Below are positions 9,679 through 20,400 of a stretch of DNA of 64,000 nucleotides, piece after piece. Source of the DNA: Pyrocephalus nanus. Its lineage: Eukaryota; Chordata; Aves; Passeriformes; Tyrannidae. The stretch covers positions 4,712,001-4,776,000 of the forward strand of contig CM076269.1 of the NCBI GenBank assembly GCA_038380795.1, written 5' to 3'. The position numbers were made by a program, and so were the translations under genes. Position 1 is the first letter of the stretch. Every line of letters begins with the position of its first letter. Below the pieces are notes generated by a model. It was not told the origin of the DNA, did not search any database, and saw only the letters and a program-made list of their open reading frames with translations.

Positions 9679-11105
9679 CAACAATTGTGCTCTACTTAAC
9701 AAAAAAACCACGAAGGAAATCTTTGGCCATGGTGATACAGAAAAAGTTGAGAGGGGACAATTAATTCTTGAATTTTGAGCACGTCAAAATAAGAAACGGG
9801 AAAATTTCTGCTCTGCTTGAGGTGCAATAAAGAACAGGAAACAACTGAATTAGTGAAAGAGGGAGAAAAAAAGACTGTGTGAGCTTTACTGAAGACCAAA
9901 TTCTTGTTCTTCGCTTTCAAGCAGTAGAACTGACTAATTGAGTTAGCACGAAATGCAGATGTGGCAAAGCATCATTCTAAGAACAATTCAGTGCTGGTAA
10001 GAATTAGTCTATTGTTAAATGCACTGAGAAGCTGATTGGAAGCAGAGCACAACCTAATGGGTTTAGCATTACTATTGCAGCTGTGTGAACCCATTCCAGT
10101 AAATAAACAGCTCAGTGAAGAAAGTGTGCTGGGTTTTTAAGATTCTCCCAGTTTAACAGGATGTGCCAAGTCATTGTTTTAACTGTGGGCAGGATCTTCA
10201 AAGGCTGTCAGGCACTGAGCTCCTTTGAAAGCACCGAGATGATGCTGATTTTCACAATTTGATTATCTGACCCCCAAATTTAACCCTTTTCACAGTTTCC
10301 CTGGTGATGACACCGTGAAAGGCTGTACAGAATGGCACAGACCTGCCCACTCTACAGCAATGTCAGAGGAGGTATGGATGCATAACTGAAAGCAGGATTT
10401 TGTTCATCCTTACCTGACAAGTCCCTCTGGGACTGGTGCAGATTTTGCTTTTAGTTTGACTGTAACAATGATACTGGGAAGCAGAATTATTGATGGGAGA
10501 AATCTGACTGGGGTCCTCCCTGACACTTTGGTTTGTCAGAGGTCACTGTGTTTGGAATCATTCAGTGGCATTAATTGCACTTAAAATTATGCTTCAACTT
10601 GATGTTGTTGGAGACTTTTGTACTGCTGTTGTTTTAAGGTAAAAGCCCTGTGCAACAGACTGTGGATGCTCTATACTGACAATATTTGGATCCAAGGTTT
10701 TATCTGGTACACCACAATCCCCTGTTTTGTGAGAATGTTTTAAGGTACAAAATAAATACATTTTCAGTGGTCAGTAGCCAGGCTCACCGACCTACTTCTG
10801 CCTACAGATTTCTTCTTTCCCTGAGCAGAGCCACACACACAGGAACTCGTGACAGGAGTGCTGTGTGCCTGTGCTAACAAAGGGTTTGGGTTGGAGATTT
10901 GGTGCATTACTGGCATGACCTTCCTGAGGTCTCTGGTTCTCACTGTTCCACCTTAAGTCAGCAGGGGCTGCCTGTGCCTCTTCTCTTTGAAAGTCAACCC
11001 CTAGATGTTACCTTCAGGCTTGTAGCTGTTCAGTTCAAGTCACGGGATTACACTTGTGCTAACCTGTCTGCAGCTTTGTGATGCAGATGCAAAAACATCA
11101 GAGAA
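9679..11105. other. Intergenic DNA downstream of the riboflavin-binding protein gene
   Basis: About 1.4 kb with no coding exon, RNA gene or clear repeat that I can recognise. It separates the CR1 tail from the poly(A) region of the riboflavin-binding protein gene. Confidence 0.5.
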
Positions 11106-11128
11106 AGATTAATACAACCAGCCATTGA

Positions 11129-11134
11129 TTTATT
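11129..11134 (-). terminator. Polyadenylation signal of the riboflavin-binding protein gene
   Basis: TTTATT on the plus strand is AATAAA on the coding strand, 97 bases beyond the stop codon. Cleavage is expected about 10-30 bases further on, near 11100-11118, giving a 3' untranslated region of roughly 120 bases. No other AATAAA lies between the stop and this site. Confidence 0.75.
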
Positions 11135-11230
11135 GTGTTCTAGGAAGCAAGGAATAAAGCAGGCTGGCACGATGCCCTGAGCCCAGCCCCCAGGATGATT
11201 TCTCTTGTCCTGACATACATCCACTAGCGT

Positions 11231-11470
11231 TTATCTTGTCTTTTCACCTTCCTCTTCCTCTGGTTTCTCAAACTTCAGGAGTTTTTTTTGGCAGGAGCGC
11301 TCCTCGCTGCTGCCGCTGCTGCTGGAGCTTTCCTCTGAGCTCTCGGAGAGGAGATACTTGATTGCAATTGTGTCCTTCTTGTTCATTTGCAAGCAGAGGC
11401 AGGAGGATTTGCTCACCTTAAATGACTCCCCCCACATATTCTGGCACATGTCAGTCCCATTTGCGTACAT
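11231..11470 (-). CDS. RBP: Riboflavin-binding protein coding exon 5 (C-terminus and stop)
   Basis: It starts directly after acceptor TTTGACACACAG, so the leading Met (161) is internal and not a start. It encodes MYANGTDMCQNMWGESFKV, with glycosylation site Asn164 and flavin-stacking Trp173. The acidic SSEESSSSSGSSEE phosphoserine segment and CQKKLLKFE follow. It ends with TAA at 11233-11231. Confidence 0.95.
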   Translation of the reverse strand: MYANGTDMCQNMWGESFKVSKSSCLCLQMNKKDTIAIKYLLSESSEESSSSSGSSEERSCQKKLLKFEKPEEEEGEKTR

Positions 11471-14400
11471 CTGTGTGTCAAAGAAGAAACGCCCCCATTA
11501 CATTTTGAAAGATTTGAGTTAAAATCAGTTTGTAACAAATTGATAAACATTTATCACTTTTTAAAAATTGGTACTAGCTTATAAAAAAGTTATCTGCATT
11601 CATTTACTTGTCTTGCTGTGTGCCATATTTCATCTCTCCTGAAATATCTTAAAATGTTATCCAGTCCCACAACTGGCAAAAGTGTGAGAGTGCAAGTGGC
11701 TACACCGAGTGCAGGGATCAACAGCCACCCTTTGTTTCCAGCCTGGGGCTGACAGCCCAGCAGCTCTCTGGGGCTGACAGACCAAAGCTGTGCGTGAGAG
11801 GCTGGACAAATTGTGGCATGTCAGGACACTCTGACATGCCTCGGAATCTGAGTAGTGCTGGAAGTGCCAGACAGAGCTTTGAATATGGGAATCCTTTTAT
11901 CTACAGGCCAGAGACAGCCCAATGGGATAACAGCTCTGAGGGATCCCACTGTGACTCCTGCAATGCCCTTCATGTCCAGGCAGGACCTCAGAGACAAAGG
12001 GAAGGGACATAACTTAGCAGCTGCTTGAAGAAAGTAAGTTTTCTTCAAGCTTCCAAAGCGCCGTGTCCAGTGGTGCAATGGCCCTTCTGGCTCAAGAAAT
12101 TTCCAATTGCAGCTCCTTGTACTCTGGCCAAGTGAATCTGTCCTGTTTTTGATGCTGCATTGTTTTGTAAGGCCGGTGTCACAGGACCTGACACCCACAC
12201 AACATTGTGATAACCTTCTGCCCACCCAGCCTGAGTTTGCCTAACAGGTATTAGCTTAGGAGTTATCATGTCCAGACACAAAGCAGGCAGCACGTACAGT
12301 TTGTCTTGCCTGTATTTCTCCCACGTGTTTGTGGTTGAAGTTCAGTCTTTTCTGTTCCTGGAAAGGAAGCTTTAGGTACTCCCAGAAGCAAAGCTAGGAA
12401 TGAAGTTGGGGGTGGGAGTGATTGCAAGAGTAGGAGTGTTAATAATTGGAAATATGGGTGAGGCAGCAGGACCACTGGGCTCTGTTACTGACTGATTCAC
12501 CTTGACCACGTCACCAACATCTCTCTGATGGGAGCTGGGTTTCATCTGTAATAGCACAAGTATTCCTTGCCCATGACACTGATTCTTTAATCCCACAGTG
12601 TTTCTCAGAGTGCTGTAATTCCTGGTTGATGTGCTGATTTACCACCATCACCAGCTCCTACAAAGATCTGACACTGTGAATCTGTGCAGATGCCTTGTCT
12701 TTGTGGTTAGGAGACTTCTGCATGGAAGCTGCTCTGTGTGCAACAATTGATCACAGATTTAAGTCTATGATGCAGAAGTGGCATTGGGTATCTGTAGTCC
12801 TGCAGCTTCTTCTGCTCCAGTTATTTTTGACAGCAAGTTTTTCTTATATCTCCCTGTCTCCCCATGTGCAAAACAATGTTGACCTATGCTGTGAGGAAAG
12901 CAGATGAGAAGAAAGCATAATAATCACTTTTGCCTTAGAAATCTATCCTTTATGAATAACAGACAGTCCATTCCAAATAGCCCCAAAGACTCTGTAGTCT
13001 GTAAAATAGCTTTTCAGTTCATACCATCTCTAGCCAGGGCTTGTGCCATGGATGCTGGAGAAGGAGCATGGAGGTTGGCTCATGCACTAGGAGCAATGCA
13101 GGGTCAGAAAAGGAAAAGTTAATCCACCTACTTCTCTCCTTATGTTCCAAGGGCAGGCAGATCTCAGCTCTTCCTTTCCCACTATTCCTGTGATTTTATG
13201 TAGCACTAAACATTTTCTTCCAGCTCCTGTGCAGTTCCTGCTTTTAGCTAATCATTCAGGAAAGCATTTAAACCTGTCATGTGGGTTTTCTTAGGTCTGT
13301 ATGCAAGAGACATAGCTGCATCCTATTCTTGTGTCCCATATGTTCTGTGCCATGTATTCGTGCTCTTCTACTTGCTAAACTGGCAATTTTATTTTGACCT
13401 TCCTCCTAACTGCTTAAAGATCAGAACACAACCAGAATGCTGCAGCAAGCAAACAGTGCACACAGCCCATTTACACAACTTGTCCCTAAACTACTGCAAA
13501 GGACTTTGACTTTTTAGCTTCTTGGAAAATGTTCTAGTCTGTGCATTAACATTGCTTGGGGAGCGCTCAGCTGGGACAACAGTGACAAAATGTGCCTCAT
13601 TTTAGCCAGGCTAAAACTGGCCACCATCAGTTGTGCATCCCTAATATTCATCCTTTGTTCCTTATTCAGCAGTTGTCCCAAAGACCCCTTAGATCCAGTA
13701 GCATATGTCACATGTAGGGCTGCTGGTTGCTCCTCTGTGGGAGCCGAGGGCATCACAAAAAACCAAAAAAAAGGCATCTGTCCACAGTGCTCTGAGGTTG
13801 GAGAACCCTCTGTGCCTCTGAGTAACAGTATCTTCCTTTTCCATGAGCTGAGTCCACACCAATCAAGTCTAGTGTTTGTATATCATGTAAATGTCATATG
13901 GGAAATGCATTTTTTTTTTTTAATTTCTCTGAAGAAACTTCATCTTTATTCCTCCTTACCATGCAAGCCTATTTTTGGTGCAAAACATGGGCAGTTTAGG
14001 GTGTGGTTCCATTTAGTTTAGGAATAGCTGTGCCTGGTTTTGAGTGATAAGACCTCAGGATTTGCTGCATGTTTTTCCCTGCAGATGGTATATTTTCTTT
14101 AAGAAATAAATACAGGGGAACTCAAGGTTAAAAACTCCTATCTCCGAACCAGGGACAGTTTGGACAGAGACTGGAGATTATTTACGGAGATTATCATCTT
14201 GTTTTTCACTTCATCTGGAACTACTGATGATTTAGCACATCTGCGAAACGAAGCTGTAAGTTTCCACAGCCCATTTGTTTTTGGCCACCTTCCTGAGCCT
14301 GCTGATTAGTGTCACTTTTGCAAGGCTGACAGCAATCCTGCACCAACTGGGCTGTGTCTTCCACTTATATCAATTGCTGAACTGACTTTTGGAAGTACGT

Positions 14401-17400
14401 GCATTTGAACTGAGTTCAAAACAATGAATCTGCAAGCCTTACTACCAGTCCCTGAGCACCTCACTTAAATTTTGTTTACTTCTGCAACTTGGACAGTTTT
14501 TCATGGACTCAGTAAAGTTCAACTGTGAAGGATATTCAGTTAAGTGCAGCAGTTTTGGGCTGTATTATATCGCCCTGAAGCTAAATTTACTCGAGTCACT
14601 AAAAAAATCCTGACTCTTGAGAGGTCTGTAGATCAGGTTCCAGGCAACCTTGCTCCTGTGAGTCTTGTCAGTTCTCATTTTTATACACTTCTGCTCATAG
14701 AATTAGTTATCCCAACCATTAAACCTCCTCAGAAAGATGGGCTGAGCTCTCAGACACCTTGTTAGTGCTGCTCTTTAACCACCACAGTTACAAAGAGCAG
14801 GGTTAGCTCTGCCTACAGTTGGCAAACACAATGGTGAACACACGTGAGAGATACAATAGGTCTGTGGAGATCAAAAGGGAGGCAATTGGAAGAATGTCAG
14901 GACATGGGGATGTGGAGGATGGAGAACGACTTGAACATAAGGTAAAATAGAGAAAAGGGCAAAGATGCCTAACAGGCAAGAAAACTTCAAAAATTCCTCA
15001 GTGTTCTGGGAATTTATATCCCAATTTAAAGAAATAGAGGAGTGTAGAGCCCTGGATTGTGTAAGGAACCTTCTGAAATGCATCTCAGTGTCTCCATTGT
15101 ACGAGCAACTCTCATTACCTTTTACTTTCTAAATCCCACTGTGGTTAAAATACCAGTGCTGCTTGAACTTTCCTTTCACAAGTGGAACTAATAGTGATTA
15201 ATTAAATGTACACAGAGTAAGTGATGTACATAAATATAAATCTTTGAAAATGTCTATATTTAAAAAGCCTGATGTAGGTATGGCTTGGAACTGCTGAAGT
15301 AAAAATAATTCATTGATGGCATTTTAGTCCCATATATTCAGGGAAAAAAAAAAAAAAGGAAAGAACTCTTAATGTCATATTTTCTGCCTCAGTCGATCTG
15401 GTTTTCTTACCTCACTGTATGGAATACATTTATTCTTACAGTGGTTTTCTCCACTTCCATCCCATTCCCAGTCCGTCAGCCAGTTACGAACACATATGGA
15501 GTCATCCTTGCAGGCTTCATACCTGCATGGAGGTCAGAGGGGAAGACACAGTGATTTCTCTCACTCCCTTTCTGTGGACTCACATTCAACTCACCAAGTG
15601 CCCAGGGGCTCTGTTAGCCATGGGGTGTGATTACAGTGCAGCTTAGCAACTGATCTTCGAAAAATGGGCACGTTATCTTTGCTTGACATGTACATAAACT
15701 CCAGGCTGGCCAGGAAGACCTCAATCCCCGTGAAAACTCAACAGTTCACTCGCCACGTTTTGTACTCGGAGATTTGAGCCAAGGGCTGGTGGTCTGGGTG
15801 TTTTCTGCTCTGGTATCTGATGTTACTGAGCAGAGGAAATACTGTGTGGGAATGCTGATGTTCAGAGCACAGGGATGCCCAGTCACTTGAGGGAGGTGTG
15901 GAGAAAGTTTGTATTTATGAATATATATATATATTATAAAACTGATGCTTCCTGGGCAGAGGGGTTGCTGTGAGGAATGTGCACTGAAATAAGGAAAATC
16001 CACAAACAACAAAATCATATAAACTAATAGGCCATCAGCCTCAAAATGATGCTTTCAAAGCAGTTAAACTTTAAATGATGGAGGAAGGATAAGTCTTGTA
16101 GGGTATAGGTCTAAAACCTTACATTTAAAGTTATTTTTTACTTGTAAGTGGTAATGTAGGAAAAAAGCTATAAATGACCTGGAATGAGCAGAATGAGCAA
16201 CTGGCTGGTCTAAGTGATGAGAGATCTCATGACTTACCATTACCCTACATAATTTCCTTCCTTCCACTTCTTTTTTATGTTCTACTTTTCGGCTCTTACC
16301 TTTCTTAAGGATCCTTTTCTGCAAATCAGTTAACATCTCCTTACATTTAGTCTCACTGGCTTTAGGCAAACTATTCACACCCAGCAACTGAGAGTGCCAA
16401 AACCTTAAGGCACAGCTTCCAAAAAGTTAGCATTGTACAGCGTGATATTTGTAATTAATGCCTTTGGATATATTTTCTGTTTGGAATTTTTCATTTTCAG
16501 GGCCGTGTTTCCAAAACCACTTTGATATCACAAGGGCTGCAGCTTTACATTTTTAAATGGGGTTGTCATGTGGTCACAGAACTGAAAGAACAGGACGTTG
16601 CAGTACATTTGCAAATGCAGAAAGGTCAGAACATGCACATCTGCAGAACCTTCACGTTGGTTTTCTGGGCTTTTTGCAGGGAGAAAGAACAGGAACAGAT
16701 GGAGGGTAACCAGGGTCTGAACAGGTCTGGGGCAGGAGACCCGTAGTCTCAAATGTGTTCATCCATTAATCTGCTGTCAGAGCGAGGGGCTCTGCTGGAA
16801 ATAGAGGCTGCAATTTGAGAAATTAATGTTCGTGCTGTGCATCTGGTTCCCTTGGGAACTTGAATAAAATATGCTTATTAAAGTGTTTATATTTTTATTC
16901 ACCATTATTTATTGAATTGTGAGATGAAACGTTTCCTAATTACGATTATTGCCTGACTCTGTGGTTTGTTCTATGAGCAGGTGGCAAGGCATAACTATTG
17001 TTATGAGTTTTTCTTTATCCCAGTGGAAGTAATTATGAAGCCAAGTTTGTGGAAAATCATGACTTGGGAAAAGTCTGATTTCTGCTGTCCAGAAACCAGT
17101 AAGTTTTTTCTTCAAATATTAATTAAAACCTGTGAGAAACATAAATACTTCCTGAATGTACTAGTTCCTTATGCACAATGGGCAGGATATTGTTATTTCG
17201 AAGATTTTCCCTCTGTATTTTTTCTAATGAGCTGTTTCTCTTTTAGGGGGCACAAGGCCCTTTCACAGGTGAATGAAAAAGTGACTTACACACTGGATTC
17301 TTTCAAAAGCAACAGTTTTAGGACTAGTGGGAGCAAGACATTCTAAGACAATAGGAAGAAAAGGAAGGCCCCGAGCTACTCAGATGAATTTCTTTTAAAT

Positions 17401-20400
17401 TAAGTCACTGCTCATTCAGAATCCTCTGCACATTTCTGGCCACAAAGACACAGAGTATGCAGCAGGCACACTCACAGTATGGAGAGAAAGTAGGTCACAT
17501 CACCAGCAGTGCTACAGCATGCCAAAGGGACTCCAGTGAATAGAACACGAAAAAAATGTTACTTTAAATCACCAGAAAGACTGGGAATTCTGTCCAGACT
17601 CTTTTCTAGCCTCAGGCCTTGGGCAGGGTGAAGGAATGGGTTTGACACTGGCATTAGGCAGCCACACAGAGCGGTGTTCAGGGTAATGGGTCGTCACTAC
17701 ATTTTTGATTCAGGCCAGGCATCTGTGACGCCAACAGGGGCAATAGATCATTGTTCAGTATTTGTTCAGAGCACAGCCTGCTCTCTGCCAGGAGACTTGT
17801 ACTGCAAAAGGGTCAGTTCTCCCTTTGCAGCAGCTCTCAATCACCCCCACCACACTTTTGGGCGATGGGAGTTAAAAGTCCTGTTTACCTGCAGGTTCTG
17901 GTGATGCCCAGGGGACACTGAGGATTTTGCAATGTAATATTGACCCACACTATACACTTTGGTATAAATCTCATATATGCTAAAGCTGTCTTAAACCACT
18001 TCATAGGTGCAAACTAAACTCACAGCACACATTTTCTTTCATCTTTACTCCTTCACTCGATATAGCAGTTTGGTGATGACTTTCTATGCTACTTGTTTTG
18101 GGATACATTTGGTTTAGACATTGGTATTTTGTAATTTTGCTGTTAGATCTACTCTAAAGCTCACTGGCAACTCCAGTGCTTTAACATCCAAATGCAAAAT
18201 TTGGTAATATTTGGTTCTCAGCTCTAAGATTGTGAACACTGAGGAAAATTCAAGGTCTCAGCCTTTATCTTCAAGGAGGTCAATAATGTGGATTCAGCTT
18301 AAAAGATTACCAAAAACTTAGGAAAGAAGTCCACACATGACAAATCTGTTCCTGAGGCACATGGAGTTTCCTAACACAGAAATAAAATTCATCACTAGAG
18401 AAAACTCTAAGGAAGCTAAGAAATACATCAGCCCTTGTCATTATCTTCCATTACAGATGCAAGCTAGGCTTCATTCCCTGCTCTGGCACAAAGAAATGGA
18501 GACATATTTAAAGGCAAATCCTACCAAAATTCTTGCATACATGACTTGCCCTTGGTGGGAATACGAGAATGGAAATGGATTTACATGTCAATTATATTCG
18601 TGTAAGCACCAGGGAAGGCCAGGCAGAGAGCAGTGTGAGAGAACCCCACCACGCACTACTCTGTGCTCTGCATTTTCTCTACTCTTAAGAAAAGCCCTTT
18701 AATAACATTTTTAGAAGTATCATAACAGTTTCCCACGATTTTCAGAGCAACTTGAGGGATTCAGCCATTCACAGACCATCACTTTCACGGGAAGCTAGCA
18801 GTTAGAATGCCATAGTGTGAGCAGAGCCTGTGCTGTTTGCACCACGCTTCACAACAATTTACCAATCCAGACAAGTTACTCTGGTGACTGGGCACAACAT
18901 TCATATGGTGCTGACTGAGGTTTAGATGCCACAGGATGATGATGTTTGAGATCCAGCATTTCAGGGAGAGAGGGGTATATGCTGCACAGGTATCACTGGG
19001 AACATCTCAGAACCCTACACGGATATAACGCTCCTACCCCAAGACTAAGGGTTGTCCCACCATGTGCCTTGCACTCAAAAAATAATATAATTCCCTGATG
19101 CTGTATTTTGGAACAAAATTAAATCCTATTATGCTGCCCATTGCCATTAATAATTTTAGCATTACTTGGCTGCAATTTTCTCTCTCAGGCTTCCAGAAGA
19201 GATTTTAGAGAGTGTGATAATGGAATGGAAGAGATAAGGTCAAAGGCAAAATATTAAGGAATGAAGATAATTTGTTAAGTGCATTAATCATTACACGAAA
19301 TCCCACAGGAAGTGGCTTCTTTGCTGACTTTGTGGGGCATTTTATGCATACAAAAGAAATGTATCATACAGTGATCAAGCATTTAGATTGAAAATGTTAA
19401 CTGCATGAGCACTAACCCACAGACATGGGCTTTTCAGAGGGTGGGCAGGCTGCTGTTAGTGCCTGTCAGCGTGGTGGGAGCTCCTCTGTCATGATGCCAC
19501 TGCACTGTGTCCTCACTGGGAGCAGGGCAGTGCTGCCCCCGAGTCACTAAACTCAGTTTAGTGTCTCCATCCTGCATTCACAGCCTGTGTCATTATTATT
19601 TCAGGGGTAGGATCTTAGCAGAGGAAAAAGTAGAGGTGGCAAGCGAGAAATGAAGAAGCAGAACAAGAGAAAAGGTGGTGCAACCCCATTGAATCATAAA
19701 TAAAAATACTTTGATTGAAGAGCTGAACCTACCAGTCATCACAAAAGCTTTGACAGAGCGGGACAGCCTGAATAGCAGCGGTGTCATTGGGATGGATCCA
19801 GCGAGCAGCATGTGGAGAACACCGGTAAAAGCACTCAATTTTCTTTGTGAAATCTTCACAGCTGTGGTGGACGAGAAACGCCACAAATAAGCCCATTTCT
19901 GAGCATCAAGGCCATAGCCTCAGTTTTCTAGGCCTGCTTTGATGTGGATGCAACCCTACAAATTAGGAGAAAAACACAGAAAAAGCATCCTCTGGCCCTG
20001 TTAGTGTTTAAGTTCCAAGCTCATTCCTTTGGCGCCGTGCACAGGCTCTGACCATGCAATCAGCACAGCCAGCTCCAGAGTGCACAAATGTTTCCAGGCA
20101 TATTTCAGCCCTATTTGTGTGAGCTTTCTGTAAACTTCTGAGGCCTTGGGTTTTCCTGGCAAGAGCGATTCCAGGCAATAATAAAATGTAGTTTGAAGCT
20201 ATGGTACAAAACATTGTCCACGCTATAGCCTCCTGCTTTCACTAATCTTAAGATTTTCCCACAGCCCAGCTGAAGTTACTTAAAATCACACACTGTGCTG
20301 CTCTCCTGGGAGTGGCAGGCAAGAGCTGTTACTTTTGCACATCTGGTTTTGCTTAATTGTTTTGTACTTTCATCCTTTAATTTCTATAACTTGCCATGTT

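Noticed and set aside
11231..11470. Stand-alone 79-residue Ser/Glu-rich small protein
   Set aside because: It is the last exon of the riboflavin-binding protein gene; an acceptor directly precedes its Met.
15920..15934. (AT)n microsatellite
   Set aside because: Only about seven units; too short to be notable.
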